In this document: positions 36,591-44,678 of the stretch, piece after piece | Position numbering within the stretch: the stretch's first letter is position 1 | Layout of the letters: every line of letters begins with the position of its first letter | Origin: an uncultured Lachnospiraceae bacterium | GTDB lineage: Bacteria; Bacillota; Clostridia; Lachnospirales; Lachnospiraceae | Assembly: GCA_947172705.1 (NCBI GenBank) | Contig: CAMWCA010000002.1 | Span: 120,453 to 184,452, forward strand | Reading direction: 5' to 3' | Length of the DNA: 64,000 nucleotides | Notes under the pieces: model-generated | What the model was told of the DNA's origin: nothing | Databases searched by the model: none | The model's input: only the letters and a program-made list of their open reading frames with translations | Program-made: the position numbers and the translations under genes

Positions 36591-37160
36591 CTAAAGCGAG
36601 ATATCATAAAGAATCACCCGGATCTCATCATCCCGCTCAGGGTCATTTTCCTGTTTCATATGATTCAGATTTTCCAGCTGTTTTCCATATTCTGAGAGGT
36701 CTCTTGAAATTTTGATGGTGATGTCCTTAAAGCCTCCCTGCTTCAGCATGGTTTTTAAATGCTCCTGGCAGGCGGCTAAATCACATTTTTCCTGTTCCGT
36801 GTATCCCAAAAGAATTTTCCCCTCTACGACCATATGGCTGATAGCAAAGTTATTCTGATAGGATGTAAAATACATATCATACATACCGATCAGCCTTCCC
36901 TCCAGAGGCATCAGAAAATCTTTTACCTTTTCACTGCATCCTGTGGCGCGGATCATCATAACCGCGTTCACAAGGCTTTTGCTTGCCGGCAGACAGCCTA
37001 ACACCGCAACCACAGTAAGGAGGTTTTTTCTGGTTCCGGTGGTAAAATAACCGGCAAAAAAAATGGCAAGGGAAATTCCGAAATAAAGAATGGTTCTGAT
37101 GATCACCTGCCGCCTTTTAGCGGAAATATATCCAAAGTTACCTTTTACTGCTTTCTTCAA
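36591..37160 (-). CDS. Conserved membrane protein of unknown function
   Basis: A 189-residue protein with two predicted membrane spans near residues 22-42 (TILYFGISLAIFFAGYF) and 47-65, followed by a soluble cytoplasmic-looking domain of about 120 residues containing three Cys. The start is a TTG at 37160 with GGGAGG 10 bases upstream. I do not recognise the family. It lies between the YgiQ and RluA-type genes with short gaps, so it is likely co-transcribed. Confidence 0.7.
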   Translation of the reverse strand: MKKAVKGNFGYISAKRRQVIIRTILYFGISLAIFFAGYFTTGTRKNLLTVVAVLGCLPASKSLVNAVMMIRATGCSEKVKDFLMPLEGRLIGMYDMYFTSYQNNFAISHMVVEGKILLGYTEQEKCDLAACQEHLKTMLKQGGFKDITIKISRDLSEYGKQLENLNHMKQENDPERDDEIRVILYDISL

Positions 37161-37202
37161 ATTGATAGTACCTCCCTGTCCATGGGTTTTATAGGGTGTT
37201 TC

Positions 37203-39131
37203 TCAGTTTTTCTTTTTGTGTACATTGCGAATGGTTTTCTTTTTGTGTTGACCGACTCGGTCACATTCCCCGGAGGCTGATTTTTTTCTTGCAGATTTAC
37301 CGCCAAAATCGCCTTTTTTCGGTCTGATCAGACATTTGGAGTCGTAACCGATAAGATCTTCCCGTCCGGCTTTCTTCAGGGCTTCATATACCAGCTCGTA
37401 GTTTTTGGGGTTCCGATATTGGATCAGGGCACGCTGCATTGCCTTCTCATGGGGATTGCGGCACACATACACCGGCTCCTTGTTTCTGGGATCGATCCCT
37501 GTATAATACATGACCGTTGAAAGGGTGGAGGGCGTTGGATAAAAATCCTGCACCTGTTCCGGCATATACCCCAGCTCCCGCAGATATTCCGCAAGCTCTA
37601 TGGCTTCTTTTAAGGTGGAACCGGGATGGGAGGACATCAAATAGGGAACCAAAAACTGTTTTTTGCCCAACTCCTGATTAAGCTGATGATATTTTTTTAC
37701 AAATTTTTCATATACCTTTCTTTTGGGCTTTCCCATTTTTTGGAGAATCACATCTGAAATATGCTCCGGCGCCACCTTCAGCTGACCGCTGATGTGATGT
37801 TCCACCAGTTCTTTGAAAAAAAGCCCGCTTTCATCTTCCAGCAGATAATCAAAACGGATACCGGAACGAATAAATACTTTTTTCACCCCTGGAATTGCCC
37901 TCAGCTTTCGAAGGAGCAAAAGATAATCATTGTGATCCCCATTGATATTTTTACAGGGCGTTGGAAAAAGACACTGCCTGTCCCTGCACGCTCCGTATTT
38001 AAGCTGCTTTTCACAGGCGGGATGCCGGAAATTGGCGGTAGGACCGCCTACATCATGGATATATCCTTTAAAATCCGGTTCTTTCGCAATTTTCTCCCCT
38101 TCCGCCAGAATAGATTCATGGCTTCTCACCTGCACGATCCTCCCCTGATGAAAGGTCAGGGCGCAAAAGCTGCATCCGCCAAAGCATCCTCTGTTGCTGA
38201 TCAGAGAAAACTTCACCTCTGCAATTGCAGGTACCCCGCCCAGAGGTTCATAAGAGGGATGATAGGTACGCATGTAAGGAAGCCCATAGACGTCGTCCAT
38301 TTCATCTGTGGTAAGAGGTCTTTGGGGCGGATTTTGTACCACATAGATACCGCCCGGATATTCCTCCGCAAGCGTTCTTGCGGTAAAGGGATCTGTATTT
38401 TGGTATTGTATGCCAAAGCTTTCCGCATATTTTTCAGGCTGTTCTTTCATTTCCCTGTAAGAGGGAAGCATCAGGGCATTATCACGCGCTCTTTCGGCGC
38501 CTGTAATGCCCGAAAGATCTTTTGTCCGATAGACTGTTCCCGGAATAAAGGTGAGATCTTTTACCGAAATTCCGCTATCCAGCGCCTCCGCAATCTCTAC
38601 AATGGAGCGTTCTCCCATGCCATAGGAGATCAGATCCGCCTGACTGTCCAGTAAAACAGAGCGTTTCAGAGAATTGCTCCAATAGTCATAATGGGCAAGG
38701 CGTCTTAAGCTTGCTTCTATCCCGCCGATGATGACCGGAACATCCTTATATCTCTGCCGGATCAGATTCCCATACACCACGGTGGCATAATCAGGGCGTT
38801 TCCCCATAATACCGCCGGGGGTGTAAGCATCGGCAGGGCGTTTTTTGCCGGACACAAAATAATGATTCACCATGGAATCCATGTTGCCTCCGGATATGAG
38901 AAAAGCAAGCCTGGGTCTTCCCAAAAGGGTAATGCTGTCAGGGTCACGCCAGTCGGGCTGGGAAATGATTCCCACCTTGTAGCCGTGGGCAGTAAGAACT
39001 CTGCTGATTATGGCATGACCGAAGGAGGGATGGTCTACATAAGCATCTCCGATCACATATACAAAATCCAGCTCCCTGATCCCCATTTCATTCATATCCT
39101 GTTTGGAAACAGGTAAAAATCCTTTATACAC
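37203..39131 (-). CDS. YgiQ-family radical SAM protein
   Basis: A 642-residue radical SAM protein of the YgiQ type. Cluster motif CFGGCSFC (SNRGCFGGCSFCALTFHQG), N-terminal DFVYVIGDAYVDHPSFGHA, and the family C terminus YYTGIDPRNKEPVYV. The start is a GTG at 39131 with GGGAGG 5 bases before; an in-frame ATG at 39170 lies deeper in the HAD gene. The gene overlaps the HAD stop by 8 bases. Substrate unknown. The extreme C terminus is Lys-rich. Confidence 0.9.
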   Translation of the reverse strand: MYKGFLPVSKQDMNEMGIRELDFVYVIGDAYVDHPSFGHAIISRVLTAHGYKVGIISQPDWRDPDSITLLGRPRLAFLISGGNMDSMVNHYFVSGKKRPADAYTPGGIMGKRPDYATVVYGNLIRQRYKDVPVIIGGIEASLRRLAHYDYWSNSLKRSVLLDSQADLISYGMGERSIVEIAEALDSGISVKDLTFIPGTVYRTKDLSGITGAERARDNALMLPSYREMKEQPEKYAESFGIQYQNTDPFTARTLAEEYPGGIYVVQNPPQRPLTTDEMDDVYGLPYMRTYHPSYEPLGGVPAIAEVKFSLISNRGCFGGCSFCALTFHQGRIVQVRSHESILAEGEKIAKEPDFKGYIHDVGGPTANFRHPACEKQLKYGACRDRQCLFPTPCKNINGDHNDYLLLLRKLRAIPGVKKVFIRSGIRFDYLLEDESGLFFKELVEHHISGQLKVAPEHISDVILQKMGKPKRKVYEKFVKKYHQLNQELGKKQFLVPYLMSSHPGSTLKEAIELAEYLRELGYMPEQVQDFYPTPSTLSTVMYYTGIDPRNKEPVYVCRNPHEKAMQRALIQYRNPKNYELVYEALKKAGREDLIGYDSKCLIRPKKGDFGGKSARKKSASGECDRVGQHKKKTIRNVHKKKN

Positions 39132-39801
39132 ATCTGCCTCCCGGAAGGGTAAGCCCTTCCATGATCTCACGGTAGTCTTTTATGAAATAATCTGAAGCCG
39201 CCCGTTTCTCGGCATTTTGGTATTCCGAATAAGCGTCCCATACCGCACAGACTTTCATTCCCGCCGCCTTTCCGGCAAGAATTCCCGGTACGATATCTTC
39301 AAATACCAGGCATTTGTCAGGGCTTACGCCGCATACCCTTGCCGCCTCCAGGTAAACGTCCGGCGCAGGCTTTCCCTTCTCCACATCGCAGGCGGTTACA
39401 ATTCCGTCAAAACAGTGGATCAACCCGTGAACTTCCATCACCTTTTCCACCAGGGTTCTGGAATTGCTTGAAGCAATCCCGAGCCGTATTCCATGGTTTC
39501 TGCAATAATGTATAAATTCGCCTGCACCGTCCTTTAAGGGAACCTGATGGGTATACTTGTCCCATGCCATGCGGTTCCAGGTTTCTTTAATCTCTTCCAC
39601 CGAATCCGGTAATTGGAAGCGTTTCTTAAAATATTCCGCCGTTTCTGAAAAGCTCATTCCCTCAATATCCTCCTGAAGCCCCTCCGGTAGGGGAATTCCA
39701 AAGCTTCCAAGGTATGCAATATCAATATCCCGCCAAATCCACATGGAATCCACCAGGGACCCATCCAAATCAAAAAGTACCGCTTCTATATTTTGGAGCA
39801 T
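39124..39801 (-). CDS. HAD-family hydrolase (beta-phosphoglucomutase/phosphatase-like)
   Basis: A 225-residue HAD subfamily IA enzyme: motif I DLDGSLVDS near residues 11-19 with nucleophile and acid/base Asp, a cap domain, motif II ASSNSRTL, motif III Lys in KGKPAPDVYLEAA and motif IV VFEDIVPGILAGKAAG. It probably dephosphorylates or isomerises a sugar phosphate. The start overlaps the end of the broken RsuA-type gene by 16 bases. Confidence 0.9.
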   Translation of the reverse strand: MLQNIEAVLFDLDGSLVDSMWIWRDIDIAYLGSFGIPLPEGLQEDIEGMSFSETAEYFKKRFQLPDSVEEIKETWNRMAWDKYTHQVPLKDGAGEFIHYCRNHGIRLGIASSNSRTLVEKVMEVHGLIHCFDGIVTACDVEKGKPAPDVYLEAARVCGVSPDKCLVFEDIVPGILAGKAAGMKVCAVWDAYSEYQNAEKRAASDYFIKDYREIMEGLTLPGGRCV

Positions 39802-40594
39802 AGATCCATAACCTCTTTCTTCGTCAGTTCTCTGATCTGTCCTTCTTTCAGCCCTTCATCTAGAGAAAGACTTCCCATGGACAGACGTTTTAAGTAAACC
39901 ACCTCTGTACCCACTGCGTGGAACATGCGTTTCACCTGATGGTATTTTCCCTCTGTGATGGTAATGAGGCATTCCCGTTCCCCCAGCAGACGTACCTGTG
40001 CGGGACGTGTTTTTTCCCCTTTCCCTATCCATACCCCTTCTTCCAGGGAACGCATCATTTCTTCCGTCAGCGTATCCAGGGCTTTCACAAGGTATTCCTT
40101 GGGAACATGCTTCTTAGGGGAAAGAAGATTGTGCGCCAATTCCCCGTCATTGGTCAGTAAAAGAAGCCCTGCCGTGTCCTTATCCAGCCGTCCTACGGGG
40201 AAAATGCGATTTGGAGATTAAGAAACATGGGCTATAAGAAAGTGTCCTTATCCAGCCGTCCTACGGGGAAAATGTCCCGAAGGGGAACCCCCAGGGAGGT
40301 TTTTGACAGGCTTCCATCCGAAAGCCGCTCTTTCAGCAGATCCAACACGGTTTTATCCTTCCGGTCCACAGTTGCGGTAATGACCCCCGGGGGTTTGTTC
40401 AGCATAAAATAGACAAAGGGGCTGTAAACATATTCTTTTCCCTGGCAGGTAATCCGAACGGTTTTTTCGTCTACCCGTAGATCCGGCTTCTGAACGCTCT
40501 GTCCGTCCGCCAGAATCATCCCTTTTTTGATCAGCTCTTTTACCTGGCTTCTGGTACCCATATTCATTTCGCATAATAACCTGTCAATTCTCAT
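39786..40594 (-). pseudogene. RsuA-family pseudouridine synthase, broken by a 68-bp insertion
   Basis: Two fragments of one gene. The 5' part (40594 down to about 40232) encodes an S4 domain and the catalytic domain up to IFPVGRLDKDT, then reads FL-stop. The 3' part (down to 39786) resumes GRLDKDTAGLLLLTND and runs to a normal C terminus, but its frame is closed upstream by TAA in the inserted DNA. Between them 68 bp were gained: a second copy of the 33 bp coding for the catalytic GRLDKDT region and 35 bp of new sequence. 68 is not a multiple of 3, so the frames differ. Deleting one repeat unit would give an intact RsuA/RluB-like protein of about 246 residues. No product with a full active domain can be made as it stands. 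Confidence 0.9.
40174..40274. repeat. 33-bp direct repeat flanking a 35-bp insert
   Basis: Bases 40174-40206 and 40242-40274 are identical 33-mers (beginning GTGTCCTTATCC and ending GGGGAAAATG). The 35 bases between them (40207-40241) fit neither reading frame and contain TAAGAAA twice, 17 bases apart. No terminal inverted repeats or transposase are present. Confidence 0.95.
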
Positions 40595-40629
40595 AAACAT
40601 TATCATAACACAAAAAGAGCCGTGGGACT

Positions 40630-41574
40630 ATGACGAAACTGAAAATTTATCTCTACAGCTTTGGCGCCTTCCTGTTAACACTGGTCATTTTATCCTTTCC
40701 CGGTAACTGTCTTTTGCTGGCGTTAAACGGACTGAACCTTTGGTTTGAGAAGATGATTCCAACCCTTTTTCCTTTTATGGTGCTCTCCGGCATGATCATT
40801 CAAATGAATCTGACGGACTCCTTTGTAAAAGCGCTGAATCCTGTTTTGGGGCGGCTGTTTCATTTGAACAGCGCCTGTATTTACGGAATCATTGTGGGAT
40901 TTTTATGCGGTTTTCCCATGGGCGCCCATGTTGCCGCCCGGCTTTATGAAGAAAAACAGATCACGAAGGAGGAAGCCTCTCTGCTTTTGGCTTTTTGCAA
41001 CAATATAGGTCCGGTGTATTTTCTAAGCTTCGTACTGCCCACTCTTTCTCTTACCAAAAGACTTCCTTTTTTGCTGGGAATGTATGGGCTCCCCTTTCTT
41101 TACGGGCTTTTTCTGCGCTATGTAATATATGGCGGGCGTATTGCAATGAACGCCCAAAGGAACTCCCATGGAAACCAAACCGCCCCTTCTCTCCTTCAGG
41201 CACTGGACGATTCCATTTTCAGGGCATTGGGAAGTATTGCAAAACTGGGCGGTTATATGATTTTTTTCAACCTTTTGTTTATTCTCCCTGTTCTGGCAAC
41301 AAGATTTCTTCCTGTAGGCGAGAAACTTTCCGGGCTGCTCACAGGGTTTGCAGGCTGCTTTCTTGAAATCACCGGAGGGATCGGTCTCTTGGGAGATAAA
41401 GCCCCTTTTTTTGTGCTGTGCATCCTTCCCTTCGGCGGCTTATCCTGTATCGCTCAGACTTACAGCATGATCAAGGATACGGATCTCTCAGTTTTGGAAT
41501 ATGTAATGCATAAACTGATCCTCACTGCCATTACCGTCTGTTTTTATCTTTTATCAGCAGATAGATGGTTTTAG
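40630..41574 (+). CDS. YlbJ-like sporulation/nucleoside-recognition membrane protein
   Basis: A 314-residue polytopic membrane protein with about eight hydrophobic segments and the gate-type motif GFLCGFPMGAHVAARLYEE of the YlbJ/SpoIIM-associated nucleoside-recognition family. In Bacillus ylbJ sits near rsmD and coaD, and both lie a few genes away here. It is shorter than B. subtilis YlbJ (about 408). Start ATG at 40630 with only a weak GTGGGA. Its 3' end overlaps the convergent amidase gene by 44 bases. The 35-base gap to the divergent broken gene leaves little room for a promoter. Confidence 0.75.
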   Translation: MTKLKIYLYSFGAFLLTLVILSFPGNCLLLALNGLNLWFEKMIPTLFPFMVLSGMIIQMNLTDSFVKALNPVLGRLFHLNSACIYGIIVGFLCGFPMGAHVAARLYEEKQITKEEASLLLAFCNNIGPVYFLSFVLPTLSLTKRLPFLLGMYGLPFLYGLFLRYVIYGGRIAMNAQRNSHGNQTAPSLLQALDDSIFRALGSIAKLGGYMIFFNLLFILPVLATRFLPVGEKLSGLLTGFAGCFLEITGGIGLLGDKAPFFVLCILPFGGLSCIAQTYSMIKDTDLSVLEYVMHKLILTAITVCFYLLSADRWF

Positions 41575-42832
41575 CCAGAACCAGAGAAACAAAAAGCATA
41601 CAGACCCCAATCCCTGCCAGGATCAGCAGAACCGGCATCACATCGGCGGAAGCGTCCTGTTCCTCCGGCGCACAGGTGATCTCTTTATAATTTTTCTGCG
41701 CTTCTCTTAAGATCGCCGCCTGCCGCTCTTCCTCCTCCCTGCGCAAACGCTCAGGGTCAGGAATGGGATCAAGGGCAATGGAATTGCTCTCCGCCCACAC
41801 ATCAAAACCGTTGCTTGCCTGGACGCAAAGAGACAGCCGTTGATCAAACGGAAGGGTGAGGGTAACGGAATTGCTTTTTGCCGACCGGTTCCACGCCTCC
41901 GGTCTTGGCCATTCCTCCGGAAGTGAAAAAGTATTTCCCCCGTCCAGGCTGTAGCGGTAATACAGAATATAGCTGTCTTTATCTTCAGCGTCTATGCGCA
42001 CCGTTGCGTCTCCGGTTTCCTGATCGATTTCCATCACCTCTATATAGCACAGATCCGGCTCTGTTTTATCAGGTCTCACAAGTTGGGCTGGAACATCGGT
42101 TTCCGGTACCGGATAGCCGCTGTAATCCACCCCCAGAGTCTCCGACTTCAAGCCGAAATACTTGGCGGCGGCAGTGGCGTCCAATCGTCCCAGCTCCATC
42201 AGCTGCGCATCTCCCTGGCGGTAAAAGGGCTGATCCTTGGGATGATCCAAATGGCAATGTTCGATCAATACCGAGGGGATGCCTTCCTCCGTGCAATACC
42301 TGAGAATGCCGTAATAGTTCTCGTCACGGTCATTTAATCGTGTTTTAATTCCCCGGGAATACAGACCAAGGGCTGTAAATTCCTCCATTTGAAGAATTCC
42401 GAAGGAACGTCCTTTGGCGTAAAATTCCCCTCCCGCCGGCACCCATACCTCTGCCCCAAATAAATTGTGTTCCACAGAAGAATTAAAGTGGAGACAAAAA
42501 AGAAAATCCGCGTTCTTCTCTCCTGCAAAAACCGCTCTGTCTTTGATGCTCATATCTTGATCCACATCATGGGTCAGATAAACTTCAACGCCCTGATATT
42601 TCTCCAGCTCTGCCTTCATTGCCTTCGCTACAATCAGATTCATATCCTTCTCGGTATATTCCTCGTATTCGGCTCCCAGGTTTTCCCCGCCATGCCCCGG
42701 ATCGATCACCAGTACCAGAGGCTCCGCTCCCTTCACCCTGGCGGAAACAAGAAAAAGAAGAACTCCAAAAAGAGCCGTCCGCAGAAGACCGCTATAGATT
42801 CTTTTTAATTTCAAATTCTGTTCTTCTCTCAC
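41531..42832 (-). CDS. N-acetylmuramoyl-L-alanine amidase, membrane-tethered
   Basis: A 433-residue Amidase_3 enzyme that cuts the bond between muramic acid and the stem peptide. Signal/anchor at about 14-35, zinc ligands His47 (DPGHGG), Glu61 and His115 (CLHFNSS), catalytic Glu191 (VLIEHCH). After residue about 235 comes a beta-rich region of 120 residues, a charged Glu/Arg linker, and a second membrane span near 402-427, so the enzyme is probably held by its C terminus. Start is GTG at 42832. It lies just after the terminator of the coaD unit. Confidence 0.9.
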   Translation of the reverse strand: MREEQNLKLKRIYSGLLRTALFGVLLFLVSARVKGAEPLVLVIDPGHGGENLGAEYEEYTEKDMNLIVAKAMKAELEKYQGVEVYLTHDVDQDMSIKDRAVFAGEKNADFLFCLHFNSSVEHNLFGAEVWVPAGGEFYAKGRSFGILQMEEFTALGLYSRGIKTRLNDRDENYYGILRYCTEEGIPSVLIEHCHLDHPKDQPFYRQGDAQLMELGRLDATAAAKYFGLKSETLGVDYSGYPVPETDVPAQLVRPDKTEPDLCYIEVMEIDQETGDATVRIDAEDKDSYILYYRYSLDGGNTFSLPEEWPRPEAWNRSAKSNSVTLTLPFDQRLSLCVQASNGFDVWAESNSIALDPIPDPERLRREEEERQAAILREAQKNYKEITCAPEEQDASADVMPVLLILAGIGVCMLFVSLVLAKTIYLLIKDKNRR

Positions 42833-42874
42833 GCTTTTAACTCCCGGTATTTTTATAACTGGTTTTTATGGCTT

Positions 42875-42913
42875 TAAAAAACCGGCTTACTTTCACAGGG
42901 TAAGCCGGTTTTT
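42875..42913 (-). terminator. Intrinsic terminator after the coiled-coil gene
   Basis: A 14-bp stem AAAACCGGCTTAC / GTAAGCCGGTTTT (42877-42890 and 42900-42913) with a run of T on both sides, ending the recG-to-coaD direction transcript. Confidence 0.85.
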
Positions 42914-42935
42914 ATTTTACTTACAATCAAAAATA

Positions 42936-43562
42936 CTACAGCAGATCCAAATTCAAATTATCGCCGCTATCCTTTGGGCTTTCGGCGGAGCCGGTCAGGT
43001 CTTCTCCTATATACTCATCCGCCTCCGGAGGATTTAATTCCACCCGGTTTGCGTTCACCACATCGTTATAATGATTCAAGGCATTGATAAAGCTTTCATA
43101 GTGATCTGTGGTAGTTCTCATGGTCTGGGTCATAAGATTCTCCACGTTTGCAAGAATGTCGTCGGTATACTGCATTGCCGCCATACGCATATTATTCGCC
43201 TCTATGGTAGCGTTGTCCAAAATTTCCTGCGCCTGCTGGGTTGCCATTTTTACCACTTCATTTGCCTGTGCATAAGCCTGCTGCATGATCTCATGTTCGT
43301 TGATCAGCTCGTTGGTGTGAAGGGTCGCGTCATTGATCAATGCTTCCGCTTTTGCACGGGCATCGTTCAAAATTGCCTCCTTATTGCTGATGATCTTCTG
43401 ATACCGCTTGATCTCGTCCGGCGTTTTCATACGAAGTTCCCGAAGAAGCTCATCAATTTCCTCTTTGTTTACTACGATCTTGGTATTGGAAAGAGGCTGG
43501 TATTTACAGCCGTCAATATATTCCTCGATCTCATCTATTAACTGTTCGATTCTGCTGCTCAT
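42936..43562 (-). CDS. DivIVA-like coiled-coil protein
   Basis: A 208-residue mostly helical protein. Residues about 45-150 are Ala/Gln/Glu-rich with heptads (SNKEAILNDARAKAEALIND), resembling DivIVA-like or ATP-synthase subunit B-like coiled coils; the C terminus is acidic and disordered. In Clostridia a similar gene commonly follows coaD. It may organise cell-pole or envelope proteins, but no specific role can be read. It follows coaD by 14 bases and is followed by a terminator. Confidence 0.7.
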   Translation of the reverse strand: MSSRIEQLIDEIEEYIDGCKYQPLSNTKIVVNKEEIDELLRELRMKTPDEIKRYQKIISNKEAILNDARAKAEALINDATLHTNELINEHEIMQQAYAQANEVVKMATQQAQEILDNATIEANNMRMAAMQYTDDILANVENLMTQTMRTTTDHYESFINALNHYNDVVNANRVELNPPEADEYIGEDLTGSAESPKDSGDNLNLDLL

Positions 43563-43576
43563 GCGCTTTCCCCCGT

Positions 43577-44068
43577 TTATTCCTTCTCAAATCCATATTT
43601 CTGATATACAAGTCTTGCTACAAAGTCAGGAACGCACATTGAAATGTCACCGTTAAAGCTTGCGATTTCTTTTACGCTGGAAGAACTAAGATAAGCATAC
43701 TCCAAACTGGTGGTGAGGAAAATGGTATCCAGCGCCCCGTTGGACAGCTTTACATTTGTCTGTGCATTTTGAAGCTCATATTCAAAGTCGGTAATGGCGC
43801 GCAGCCCCCTGATCACCACCTGAATATTCCTGGATTTTGCATAATCCACCAAAAGCCCGCTGAAGGATTCCACCTTCACATTGGGAATGTCCCTGACTGC
43901 TTCCTGTAATATCTTAACACGTTCTTCCACAGAAAACAATGGAGTCTTTAGTTTATTGTTTAAAACGCTGACCGTTAATTGGTCGAAAATCTGAGCGGCT
44001 CTTTTGATCACATCCAAATGACCGTAAGTGACCGGATCGAAGCTTCCCGGGTAAATTGCTGATTTCAT
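43577..44068 (-). CDS. coaD: Phosphopantetheine adenylyltransferase
   Basis: A 163-residue CoaD, fourth step of coenzyme A synthesis (4'-phosphopantetheine + ATP to dephospho-CoA). The HxGH-type motif is in [16 protein letters not shown] at 6-21 and the C-terminal motif is [13 protein letters not shown]. Length is normal. Follows rsmD by 33 bases, a conserved Firmicutes pair. Confidence 0.97.
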   Translation of the reverse strand: MKSAIYPGSFDPVTYGHLDVIKRAAQIFDQLTVSVLNNKLKTPLFSVEERVKILQEAVRDIPNVKVESFSGLLVDYAKSRNIQVVIRGLRAITDFEYELQNAQTNVKLSNGALDTIFLTTSLEYAYLSSSSVKEIASFNGDISMCVPDFVARLVYQKYGFEKE

Positions 44069-44101
44069 GGTAATCCCTCTTTTCCCTGCAAAAAACGAAG
44101 T

Positions 44102-44656
44102 CTATTGCTTCGCTTTTTTTACAAAAATATGCTGATTCGTTCGGTATTGTTTTATCTTTATGATTTCATAGCCCATTTCCGTCAAAAAATCCGTTTTTTT
44201 CCCCGCTTCAGCCTCCAGAATAAGGAGCGTTCGTTCCGTTACATAAGGTTGGGATAACAGCATCTGAAACACTTTTTCCTCATAGCCGGCATGATAGGGA
44301 GGGTCCATAAAAATAATATCAGCTTCTTTCTCATGGATCATGGAAAGGGCGCTGAAAACCTCCTGTTTCAGAAGTGTAGCATCATTGGAAAATTTTGTAA
44401 AGGAGAGATTTTCCTGAATACAGGAAACCGCCTCTCTTGCATTTTCCACGAAATAGGCGTGGCTCGCGCCCCTGCTTAACGCTTCGATTCCGATGCCGCC
44501 GCTTCCTGCAAACAGATCGATAAAAATGCAGCCCGGAATTTCTCCCTGGATTATATTAAACAGGGTTTCCTTAATTCTGTCTGTGGTAGGTCTGGTGTCC
44601 AGCCCCTCCGGCGTTCTCAGTCTCAGGCTTCTCGCCCTGCCTGCAATTACCCTCAT
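44102..44656 (-). CDS. rsmD: 16S rRNA (guanine(966)-N(2))-methyltransferase
   Basis: A 184-residue RsmD methyltransferase: SAM loop IDLFAGSGGIGIEALSRGA near 46-64 and catalytic FMDPPYHAGYEE (DPPY). N-terminal RVIAGRARSLRLRTPEG is family-typical. Located between the parC-like gene (22-base gap) and coaD. Confidence 0.95.
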   Translation of the reverse strand: MRVIAGRARSLRLRTPEGLDTRPTTDRIKETLFNIIQGEIPGCIFIDLFAGSGGIGIEALSRGASHAYFVENAREAVSCIQENLSFTKFSNDATLLKQEVFSALSMIHEKEADIIFMDPPYHAGYEEKVFQMLLSQPYVTERTLLILEAEAGKKTDFLTEMGYEIIKIKQYRTNQHIFVKKAKQ

Positions 44657-44678
44657 TGATTCCCTTTCCTTTCTGTGG

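Noticed and set aside
40174..40274. An insertion sequence or MITE in the RsuA-type gene
   Set aside because: Only 68 bp were gained, there are no terminal inverted repeats, and the 33-bp repeat is host coding sequence, far longer than usual target duplications.
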